Source: Actinomadura spongiicola (GTDB lineage Bacteria > Actinomycetota > Actinomycetes > Streptosporangiales > Streptosporangiaceae). From it: a stretch of DNA of 64,000 nt. The stretch lies in assembly GCF_003432485.1 (NCBI RefSeq), contig NZ_QVNQ01000001.1, forward strand, positions 682,001 through 746,000, in the 5' to 3' direction. Under the pieces are notes generated by a model, which saw nothing but the letters and a program-made list of their open reading frames with translations, was not told the origin of the DNA and made no database searches. Both the position numbers and the translations under genes were made by a program. Within the stretch, counting starts at the first letter, position 1, and every line of letters starts with the position of its first letter. This document shows, in pieces, positions 33,486 through 40,375 of this stretch.

Positions 33486-34357
33486 GTCGCGTCCTCCACG
33501 TCGTGATTAAGGGTGCTCCGCACGTGACCGTCCGGGGCGCGGTCCACGTTGACGATGGTGGGGAGGGGGAAGTGCGGCGCGAGGATCTTCGCCTTGCGAT
33601 CGGCCGCGAGAGCGGCGAGCCGCTGCCGGCTGCGCGTCGACTCCGAGGGCTCGTACTCGACGGACGGGAGCCAGCACGGATGGTCCACGTGCGCGGGATG
33701 GTGCAGGACGTCACCGGCCAGGATCGCGGCCTCGTCACCGTCCGCGACCAGCACCGACACGTGGCCGGGGGTGTGCCCGTGCGTCGGCAGGACGGTCATC
33801 GCGTCGGACAGGCGAAGTTCGCCGTCGAAGGTGTGCAGCCGCCCGGCGTCCTGCACGGCGCGAAGGCGCGGCCGAACCTCACCGGCCACACCGCGGTTGA
33901 ACGCGATGGCGTCGACCTCGTCGCTCGTCCAGTAGGCGACCTCGCGCTCGTTGATGAGCACGGTCGCGTTCGGGAAGGTGAGGGTGCCCTCGTCGTCCTT
34001 GGTCAACCAGCCGCAATGATCGGAATGCAGATGGGTCATGACGACCTGGTCGACGTCCTCCGGTTCGATGCCGAGCGCGGCCATCGCCGCGGGCATCCCA
34101 CCGGCGTCCGCGAGCCCGGGGACCTCGTGCGCGCGGTGCCCATAGCCCGCGTCGACCACGGTGACGTGGCCGTCGCCCGTGACGACGAACCCGCCGAACG
34201 TCACGGTGAACGGCGCGTCAGGCTCGGAGACACCCACGGCGGGCATCCACTCCGCCGGATCCACACCCGTGAACCAGTACTTGCGCGGCCCGCGTGCCAC
34301 GCCGTCGCTGACATGCGACACCCGCGTCCGGCCGACCTGGATCGTCACCGATGACAT
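33482..34357 (-). CDS. Metallo-beta-lactamase-fold hydrolase
   Basis: A 291-residue cytoplasmic hydrolase. The two-metal motif THLHSDHCGWL gives His109, His111, Asp113 and His114; the other ligands are in LPTHGHTPGHVSVLV, LAGDVLHHPAH and the late ILAPHFPLPT. The layout is that of lactonase or thioesterase-type members, not glyoxalase II. AGGGGGAGAC lies just before the ATG at 34357. It is the middle gene of a three-gene minus-strand operon and may hydrolyse a lactone or acyl-CoA thioester in the same pathway as the genes to the left. Confidence 0.88.
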   Translation of the reverse strand: MSSVTIQVGRTRVSHVSDGVARGPRKYWFTGVDPAEWMPAVGVSEPDAPFTVTFGGFVVTGDGHVTVVDAGYGHRAHEVPGLADAGGMPAAMAALGIEPEDVDQVVMTHLHSDHCGWLTKDDEGTLTFPNATVLINEREVAYWTSDEVDAIAFNRGVAGEVRPRLRAVQDAGRLHTFDGELRLSDAMTVLPTHGHTPGHVSVLVADGDEAAILAGDVLHHPAHVDHPCWLPSVEYEPSESTRSRQRLAALAADRKAKILAPHFPLPTIVNVDRAPDGHVRSTLNHDVEDAT

Positions 34358-34386
34358 GTCTCCCCCTGCCTGGAAGAGCCGCCCGC

Positions 34387-35070
34387 TCAGGCGGCCCGCC
34401 GGTACTTCACCCGCCACCTGACCTGGCGCTCCTCCCAGGCCCGTGGCCCGGACGAGAGCGGCGGGACGCCCGGCGGCCGCGGGTTCGGGTCCTCGGCCTC
34501 GTACACCGCGTTGTACCGGGGACAGCCGGGCTCGGGATGCGTGAACTCGTGCCAGAGCAGGAACCGGGTGCCCCGGTCGTACCCGAGCCCCGAGACGATC
34601 TCGGGGAGGTGGGTGCGCGTATAGAAGTCGTCGAACTCCGCGATCTCGGCTTCGGTGGCGTCCGCGGCCGGATCCATTCCGATCATGGCCATCTTGCCGG
34701 GCATCAGGTCGTCCACGCCGGTCGACCCGGCGCTCTCCCAGACCATCCGCCACACCACCGGGGCGCTGTAGAACAACGGCGGTCCGGGCGTGTACACGGG
34801 CCGCCGCTCTCCCTGCCGATCGAGGAACCGGCGCGCGGCGTCCTCGCTCCCGATCCCGTAGACGGCCAGCAGGGAGGGGACGGAGTCATCGTCGAGGGGC
34901 TCGGTCAGCTCGTACCGCGCCGCGCTGACGAACCCCTCGTTGAGACGGACGACCTCCGCGAGATGGACGGTGTCGTAGAAGTCGACGAGCGCCCGCACCT
35001 CCGCCTCCTCCGCGACGGGCCTCAGCCCCACCGCGAAGAAGAACGGACAGCTCAACGGCTGCCTCCCCAT
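34387..35070 (-). CDS. Tandem EthD-like protein, paralogue of the one at 27454
   Basis: A 227-residue protein with two alpha/beta-barrel units: LVDFYDTVHLAEVVRLNEGF in the first, and MAMIGMDPAADATEAEIAEF with DDFYTRTHLPEIVSGLGYDR in the second. The latter closely resembles the second unit of the 27454 protein (FYTRVHMPE, RGTRYKL against RGTRFLL), and both have PEPxCPR near the end. The first unit has lost the Pro of HxPE (HLAE). GGGAGGGCGC precedes the ATG at 35070, and it heads the operon with the hydrolase and CMD genes. The two copies may form a heteromer or act on successive intermediates. Confidence 0.72.
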   Translation of the reverse strand: MGRQPLSCPFFFAVGLRPVAEEAEVRALVDFYDTVHLAEVVRLNEGFVSAARYELTEPLDDDSVPSLLAVYGIGSEDAARRFLDRQGERRPVYTPGPPLFYSAPVVWRMVWESAGSTGVDDLMPGKMAMIGMDPAADATEAEIAEFDDFYTRTHLPEIVSGLGYDRGTRFLLWHEFTHPEPGCPRYNAVYEAEDPNPRPPGVPPLSSGPRAWEERQVRWRVKYRRAA

Positions 35071-35646
35071 GCGCCCTCCCACCCCAGACGGTTCACTACA
35101 AACCATACATTTCAGACCATACCCCCACACATGCCGGGGTGGGGTGAACGCACTCCGGACCGTCAGTCCAGCCCGGCAGCGGGTCGCTCGGCGGTCCGCC
35201 CGTCGGTGGGCGGAAAGATTGAGATTCCGCCGGGGACGCACAAAAGAAAGGCGGGGCGCGGAGGTCGAGAACGGGATGGTCCTTCGGGGAATCGTTGCAG
35301 TTCACGAGGGTTTTTCCGGCGCCGGTTCGGCAGGTGCTGCCAAATGTCGAGCGTCGACTTGGGGGAAGCTGACGAATTCGTTGGACCGGTCGAGGTGGTG
35401 CGGGTCACTACCTGCGCCGGTCAGTGGGGGCGATCGGCGATTGCGGCCTAACTCTTGCCCGCAATCGGACAGAGCGTTAACGTTCAGCTACCCGATAGGA
35501 AAGTTTCCTATCAGATGGAGTTCGCATGCCCCGCTCACCTCCATCTGCCCATGACGGGCCGCACCGCCGGACACGTGCGGTAATCTCCCCGGCCCGAAGC
35601 CGCCAGGCTCGACAAACGACCACCCCACAACACAAGGACCCCCCGC
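35071..35646. other. Divergent intergenic region upstream of the LPMO gene
   Basis: 576 bp with no convincing gene: all open frames across it lack family-like sequence. It should hold promoters for both the EthD-like operon and the LPMO. The notable content is a perfect 19-bp palindrome at 35494-35512. Confidence 0.6.
35494..35512. promoter_or_regulatory. Perfect 19-bp palindrome upstream of the chitin-degradation genes
   Basis: GATAGGAAA-G-TTTCCTATC, nine perfect pairs around one base, 134 bp before the LPMO start. AGGAAA/TTTCCT palindromes of this kind recur, as far as I recall, upstream of secreted carbohydrate-active enzymes in actinomycetes. It is a probable regulator site for the LPMO and the chitinase behind it. 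Confidence 0.6.
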
Positions 35647-36162
35647 ATGAAGAACGCAAGCCGTAAGCTCGCCGCCGTGGCGGCGGGCGTGGGAATCGCT
35701 CCCGTCGTCGCCGTCATTCCGGCGACCTCCGCTTTCGCTCACGGCTACATCTCGGCGCCGATGAGCCGTCAGGCGCAGTGCGCCAAGGGACTCGTCCAGT
35801 GCGGAGCAGTCAAGTACGAGCCGCAGAGCGTCGAGGCCCCGAAGGGAGGCCGCACCTGTAGTGGCGGCAGCCGCTTCCGCGACCTCGACGACAACAGCAA
35901 GGGCTGGAAGGTCACCGACGTCGGTCAGAGCATGAACGTCACCTGGACGTTCACCGCCCGGCACCGCACGACGAACTACGAGTACTTCATCGGCGGCCGG
36001 AAGATCGCGAGCGTCAGCGGCAACAACCAGCAGCCGCCCTCGACCATCAGCCACCCGGTCAGCCTCGCCGGCTTCAGCGGCCGGCAGACGGTGCTGGCCG
36101 TCTGGAACATCGCCGACACGGGCAACGCCTTCTACGCCTGCCTCGACGTGAACGTGCGGTGA
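35647..36162 (+). CDS. Lytic polysaccharide monooxygenase, AA10 (chitin-active type)
   Basis: A secreted 171-residue copper enzyme that cleaves crystalline chitin or cellulose oxidatively. The signal peptide ends ATSAFA, leaving His32 as the mature N-terminus (HGYISAPMSRQ), the first arm of the copper histidine brace; the second is His106 in WTFTARHRTTNYEYF. The axial Phe lies in GNAFYACLDV near the C-terminus. There is no extra binding module, so this is the bare catalytic domain. AAGGA lies 10 bp before the ATG. The GH19 chitinase 104 bp downstream makes chitin the likely substrate. Confidence 0.93.
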   Translation: MKNASRKLAAVAAGVGIAPVVAVIPATSAFAHGYISAPMSRQAQCAKGLVQCGAVKYEPQSVEAPKGGRTCSGGSRFRDLDDNSKGWKVTDVGQSMNVTWTFTARHRTTNYEYFIGGRKIASVSGNNQQPPSTISHPVSLAGFSGRQTVLAVWNIADTGNAFYACLDVNVR

Positions 36163-36266
36163 CCTCCCCCGGAGTCGTCGACGGCTCCGGGAATCGGTGG
36201 ATGGCCGGCTCGTCCCGCACCGTGCGGTGGGCCGCACCGCACGAATGCTCCCAAGGAAGTGATGAG

Positions 36267-37055
36267 GTGCAACGCAACCTGACGCTGCTCGGCGCCGCGC
36301 TGATCGCGGCGGGGGCGCTGTCGGCCATCCTGCCGTCGTCGGCGGCGGCCGCGTCCACCGAATGCGTGACGGCGGAGAACTCCGCCGCCGTGCACGGCGG
36401 TGACTGCGGTGGACCGCCCGGCCCGCGCGAGACCCGCGCCTTCGTGGTGACCGAGGCGCAGTTCGACCAGATGTTCCCGAGCCGCAATTCCTTCTACACG
36501 TACTCCGGCCTGACCGCGGCCATGGCGTCCTTCCCCGCGTTCGCCAACACCGGCACCGACACGGTCAAGAAGCAGGAGGCGGCCGCGTTCCTGGCCAACG
36601 TCAGCCATGAGACCGGCGGGCTCGTCCACATCGTGGAGCAGAACCAGAACAACTATCCGCATTACTGCGACCGGAGCCAACCCTATGGGTGCCCCGCCGG
36701 GCAGGCCGCCTACTACGGCCGCGGGCCCATCCAGTTGAGCTGGAACTTCAACTACAAGGCGGCGGGCGACGCCCTCGGCATCGATCTGCTGAACAATCCG
36801 TGGCTCGTGGAACGGGACGCGGCGGTGTCGTGGAAGAGCGCCCTCTGGTACTGGATGACGCAGAACGGCCCGGGCACCATGACCCCGCACGACGCGATGG
36901 TCAACGGCCGCGGATTCGGCGAGACGATCCGCAGCATCAACGGCGCCCTGGAATGCAAGGGCGGAAACCCCGGCCAGGTACAGAGCCGGGTGAACAACTA
37001 CAAGAAGTTCACCGAGATTCTCGGCGTCCCCACCGGCGGCAATCTGACCTGCTGA
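36267..37055 (+). CDS. Chitinase, glycoside hydrolase family 19
   Basis: A secreted 262-residue endochitinase. After a signal peptide (about residues 1-29, ending PSSAAAAS) comes the GH19 domain, with the two catalytic glutamates in NVSHETGGLV (Glu115) and HIVEQNQ (Glu124), the substrate-groove motif AAYYGRGPIQLSWNFNYKAA and NGRGFGETIRSINGALEC. The sequence strongly recalls the catalytic domain of Streptomyces GH19 chitinases; no chitin-binding module is present. I chose the GTG at 36267 preceded by AAGGAAG; the frame is open 36 codons further up but that part does not look like a signal peptide. It is followed by a strong terminator. Confidence 0.93.
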   Translation: MQRNLTLLGAALIAAGALSAILPSSAAAASTECVTAENSAAVHGGDCGGPPGPRETRAFVVTEAQFDQMFPSRNSFYTYSGLTAAMASFPAFANTGTDTVKKQEAAAFLANVSHETGGLVHIVEQNQNNYPHYCDRSQPYGCPAGQAAYYGRGPIQLSWNFNYKAAGDALGIDLLNNPWLVERDAAVSWKSALWYWMTQNGPGTMTPHDAMVNGRGFGETIRSINGALECKGGNPGQVQSRVNNYKKFTEILGVPTGGNLTC

Positions 37056-37072
37056 CGGAGGCGTGACGTGGT

Positions 37073-37115
37073 CGATCGGCACGCACATGGCCACCCCCCA
37101 TGTGCGTGCCGATCG
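37073..37115. terminator. 18-bp hairpin terminator between convergent genes
   Basis: The perfect stem starts CGATCGGCACGCACATGG (37073-37090) and closes at 37098-37115 around a 7-base loop. It lies 18 bp after the chitinase stop and 6 bp before the stop of the opposing secreted-protein gene, so it can serve both. Confidence 0.8.
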
Positions 37116-37121
37116 CGCTTC

Positions 37122-38492
37122 CTAGTCGTTTCGCGGGACGTACAGGCGGATGTCGTCGACGTACGCGGAGCCCTCGTAGTAGTTCAGGTGCGGGTCGCCG
37201 ATGATGAAGGAGTCGGGGTAGGCCGAGCCCTTGGGCCAGGTGTGTTCGGTCGTGTACGTCCCGGCGGGCCCGATGTGCTTGAGTCGGCGGTCGAACCGGC
37301 CGTCGTACTCGCCCGGAGTCTGGTTGTAGTGCCAGATCGGACGGCCGTCCTCAACGAAATCGTGGTGGACGCGCAGCGTCGTCTGCCCGGTGTGCAGGAA
37401 CGGGCCGCTCATTTCGAGTGTGTAGCCGGTGCGGTCGCGTTCTATGGCGAAGCGGTAGGAGGACCTCGGCAGCAGTTCCGGGCGTATCTCGGCGCTGGTG
37501 AGATGCTGCTGGAACTTGCCGCCCGGCCCGTACGGCTTGTCCATGGAGACGTTTCCGCAGGCCGTTTTGATGTAGTACTCGTTGCTGATGTTATTGTTGG
37601 ACTTCTCGCGGAACTTGTCGCCGCGGACGAACAGCGCGTTGATCCCGTTGAAGGTGCCGTCGAACGTCCGGTAGATCTGGCGGGTCCTCGGGTTGCAGGT
37701 TCCGGCGTTCGTCCAGCGGGCGTCGTCGGCGTAGTAGCCGTCCATGATGACCTTGCGCCGGTAGTGGATGCCGGGATTGCCGTGCGGGGCGGGAGTCGCG
37801 TAGTCGAGGATCGTCAGGTAGTAGAACCCGTTCTCCCGCGTCACGTCGGGATACTCGCAGCGCGACTTGCCGGGCAGCGCGCCCTGGAACGTCCATGGAT
37901 ACCGGGTCTTGCAGGCCCCGGGGGCGTAGCCGTTGTGCTTGCCGTCGTAATGGAAGGTGCCGCCGCGCTTGCCGCCGAAGTCGATGCCGCGCAACGTCAT
38001 CTCCACGCGGTAGCGCGGCGGGAGCGGGCGCGTGGGCCGGATGAGGACCCCGGCGTCCCAGCTCGGCTCGGAGATCCGCGCGGCCTTCTGGCCGCCGGGC
38101 AGGGACGCGGTCGACAGGCCGGGCCGGGAGTCGGGACGCCCGTCGCGGTTCTTGTCGACGGCGGCGATCTCGGCGGTCAGCCAGCCGTCATGACCGAATC
38201 TGACGCGCTTGCGGAAGATGTTGAGGGTATCGAGCTGCCGCGCGAACAGCGGCCCGCTGATCTTCGTCCAGGCCTCGCCGTCGTCGTCGAACGGGTCGAC
38301 GTGCCACGGGCTGTCGCGCCCCTGCGGGTCGAGGCGCCACGGGGCGGCGTCGACCTTCAGCGGGCGGTCGAAACCCTCGTGGTCCAGCAGGACCCAGCGC
38401 TCCGAGGCCGCGCCGGACGCGGCCGGTACGGCAGTGGCGGCGACGACCGTCGCGCACGTCACCAGGGTGGTCTTCCACGTTCTGTTCAGCAC
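37122..38492 (-). CDS. Secreted protein of unknown function
   Basis: A 456-residue exported protein: basic start, hydrophobic TTLVTCATVVAATAVPAASG, then a probable cleavage near SGAAS. The mature part is rich in Trp, Tyr, Asp and Gly and in short strand-like segments (PPRYRVEMTLRGIDFGGKRG, FYYLTILDYATPAPHGN, SAYVDDIRLYVPRND), which suggests a concanavalin-like or jelly-roll beta-sandwich as in GH16 or laminin-G proteins. I do not recognise a catalytic motif. AVDKNRDGRPD resembles a calcium-binding loop. The start is a GTG at 38492 after GGGAGGGGGA. It lies next to chitin-degrading genes, so glycan binding or cleavage is possible but unproven. Confidence 0.75.
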   Translation of the reverse strand: MLNRTWKTTLVTCATVVAATAVPAASGAASERWVLLDHEGFDRPLKVDAAPWRLDPQGRDSPWHVDPFDDDGEAWTKISGPLFARQLDTLNIFRKRVRFGHDGWLTAEIAAVDKNRDGRPDSRPGLSTASLPGGQKAARISEPSWDAGVLIRPTRPLPPRYRVEMTLRGIDFGGKRGGTFHYDGKHNGYAPGACKTRYPWTFQGALPGKSRCEYPDVTRENGFYYLTILDYATPAPHGNPGIHYRRKVIMDGYYADDARWTNAGTCNPRTRQIYRTFDGTFNGINALFVRGDKFREKSNNNISNEYYIKTACGNVSMDKPYGPGGKFQQHLTSAEIRPELLPRSSYRFAIERDRTGYTLEMSGPFLHTGQTTLRVHHDFVEDGRPIWHYNQTPGEYDGRFDRRLKHIGPAGTYTTEHTWPKGSAYPDSFIIGDPHLNYYEGSAYVDDIRLYVPRND

Positions 38493-38580
38493 GAGTCCCC
38501 CTCCCGTCGGGACCGTACGGGCGGTGGGCCTCGGGGGCGGTGGCGCTGCGCGGGGGGCTTGCCGAAGCTTGGACGAGTTC

Positions 38581-38597
38581 TTGCAATATAGTTGCAA
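38581..38597. promoter_or_regulatory. TTGCAA-N5-TTGCAA dyad in a divergent promoter
   Basis: TTGCAATATAGTTGCAA lies in the 150-bp gap between the secreted protein (minus) and the methyltransferase (plus). TTGCAA is self-complementary, so the element is both a direct and an inverted repeat. Its centre reads as a -10 on either strand (TATAGT, or TATATT on the minus strand). It is MarR- or TetR-operator-like; no such regulator is adjacent. Confidence 0.4.
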
Positions 38598-38642
38598 TTG
38601 CGCGGTATTTGCGCCGAGTGTGACGTTCGTGGAGGAGCAACC

Positions 38643-39416
38643 GTGACGGAAACGGCCACCTGGCAGGCATGGCAGGACCACTGGGACCGCATGCAGGAGT
38701 GGTACATCCCCGACCGCGAGGAGCGCTTCCGCGTCATGCTCGACACGGTCGAGGCGCTCACCGGACCGGAACCGAACGTCCTCGACCTCGCGTGCGGGAC
38801 GGGCAGCATCACCGACCGGCTGCTGAAGCGCCTGCCCGGCGCCCGATCCACCGGCGTCGACATCGACCCGGCGCTGCTCACCATCGCCCGCGGCCATTTC
38901 GCCGGCGACGACCGGGTGGAGCTGGTCACCGCCGACCTGACCGACCCGTCCTGGACGGACGCGCTGCCGCACCGTCCGTACGACGCCGTCGTCACGGCCA
39001 CCGCCCTGCACTGGCTGGACACCGAGCCGCTCCGCGAGCTGTACGGCCGCATCCGGGGCGTGCTGAGGGACGGCGGCGTCTTCCTGAACGCCGACCACAT
39101 GACCGACGAGTCCACGCCCCGCCTCAACGCGGCCGCGGAGGCGTTCCACACCGCCCGCCAGGAACGCGAGCAGGCCGCGGGCGTGCTGGGCTGGGCGGAT
39201 TGGTGGACGAAGGTCGCCGACGACCCCGTTCTCGCCGAACCCGTCCGCCGCCGGTTCGAACTCCTCGGCGACCCGCGCGGCCCGAAGGGCGGGCACCCCG
39301 CCGACCGGCCGACCACCACCCGCTGGCACGTGGACGCCCTGCGGGAACAGGGCTTCGCGGAGGCCCGCCAGGTCTGGTGCTCGCACAGCGACGCCCTCGT
39401 AGCCGCCCTCCGCTGA
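38643..39416 (+). CDS. Class I SAM-dependent methyltransferase
   Basis: A 257-residue cytoplasmic methyltransferase. Motif I is NVLDLACGTGSITDRLL, followed by the acidic residue of the second strand in STGVDIDPALL and motif IV in YDAVVTATALHWLD, typical of the Methyltransf_11/25 type. The C-terminal half (AAAEAFHTARQEREQAAG, TTTRWHVDALREQGFAEA) would cover the acceptor site. The GTG at 38643 follows GGAGGAGC. No biosynthetic partners lie nearby, so the acceptor is unknown. Confidence 0.87.
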   Translation: MTETATWQAWQDHWDRMQEWYIPDREERFRVMLDTVEALTGPEPNVLDLACGTGSITDRLLKRLPGARSTGVDIDPALLTIARGHFAGDDRVELVTADLTDPSWTDALPHRPYDAVVTATALHWLDTEPLRELYGRIRGVLRDGGVFLNADHMTDESTPRLNAAAEAFHTARQEREQAAGVLGWADWWTKVADDPVLAEPVRRRFELLGDPRGPKGGHPADRPTTTRWHVDALREQGFAEARQVWCSHSDALVAALR

Positions 39417-39458
39417 AGCCCGAACGGGGGCGGCGCAGGGCGCTGTGACGCGCCGACC

Positions 39459-39565
39459 GCCAGGTACAGCAGCACTACGCCCCACGATTTGGGCGAGGTG
39501 CTAGACGGAGGTCGAGTCGAGTCTGAGATGGCCGGTGACGGCTGGGCCGAGTGCGGTGGTACCGG
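39459..39565 (-). pseudogene. Decayed duplicate of the 3' end of the neighbouring membrane-protein gene
   Basis: About 105 bases match 39650-39757 with scattered changes, offset by 191 bp in the same orientation. In the intact gene this part encodes GLDPTSVYHLAQIAGMVLLYLA. Here the minus-strand reading gives RLDSTSV, then a TAG stop where the Tyr codon was, then HLAQIVG, and VVLLYLAV continues in another frame. It is a partial tandem duplication, now broken. Confidence 0.75.
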
Positions 39566-39597
39566 CCGTCGCCTTGCGCTGAAGCTTCGGGCCGGGG

Positions 39598-40269
39598 TCA
39601 GCCGGGGGCGGGGTGGGGTTCTGGGTTTGGGTGGCGTGGGGTGTTGATGGCCAGGTACAGCAGGACCATGCCCGCGATCTGGGCGAGGTGGTAGACGGAG
39701 GTCGGGTCGAGGCCGATGTGGCCGGTGACGGCCGGGTCGAGCGCCTTGGTCCCGGCCGCGGCGCCGCTGGCGGCCAAGGCGATGATCACCGGTCCGGCCA
39801 GCGGATGGCGGCGCCGGGCGGCCCACCCCCACAGGGCCAGGATGCTGACCATCGTCAGGCTTTCGCAGGCCAGAAGTGCCGTGACGCCGGCGTGGCCGGT
39901 GACCGCGAGGCCGGCGTAGGCGAGGAGGCCGAGGGAGCGGAGGAGCCAGAACGTTCGGTGGTGCCGGGGACCGAGTACCTCGGCGACGGTGGCCGCCAGC
40001 AGGTAGGAGACCGCGACGACGACCATGCCGCTGATGATCGCCCAGCTCGGCCCGTCCCACCGGTCGGCGTACTTCACGAAGCCGTGGTGGACGAATCCGG
40101 CCAGGGCCGCGATCCCCGCCCACCAGAACGACGCCCGCCAGTGCCGATGGACCGCCGGGACGCGGTGGAGCCGGACGGCCAGCGCCACCACGGTCGCGCC
40201 GAGCAGGAGATCGCTCAGGGCCGGGGCGGGTTCGGCGAGCATACCTGCACCGTACCGGCCAAAGTACAC
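39598..40269 (-). CDS. Integral membrane protein, seven predicted segments (DUF6962-like)
   Basis: A 223-residue hydrophobic protein with about seven membrane helices: LSDLLLGATVVALAVRL, ASFWWAGIAALAGFVHHGF, AIISGMVVVAVSYLLAATVA, LRSLGLLAYAGLAVTGHAG, SLTMVSILALWGWAARR, LAGPVIIALAASGAAAG and YHLAQIAGMVLLYLAI. His residues within the membrane part (FVHHGF, VYHLAQ) recall the family named DUF6962 from memory; no function is known to me. The start could be 40269 or the ATG nine codons on (MLAEPAPAL). A broken copy of its 3' end lies just downstream. Confidence 0.7.
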   Translation of the reverse strand: MYFGRYGAGMLAEPAPALSDLLLGATVVALAVRLHRVPAVHRHWRASFWWAGIAALAGFVHHGFVKYADRWDGPSWAIISGMVVVAVSYLLAATVAEVLGPRHHRTFWLLRSLGLLAYAGLAVTGHAGVTALLACESLTMVSILALWGWAARRRHPLAGPVIIALAASGAAAGTKALDPAVTGHIGLDPTSVYHLAQIAGMVLLYLAINTPRHPNPEPHPAPG

Positions 40270-40375
40270 ACTCTACGTGGCCACCGCGTGTATACCATGT
40301 GCGGTGACCTCGTCAGGACGCACCCCGAGGGCGGGGCGTCCGCCGACCCGACGCCCGCGCCATGGAGTTTCGTCC

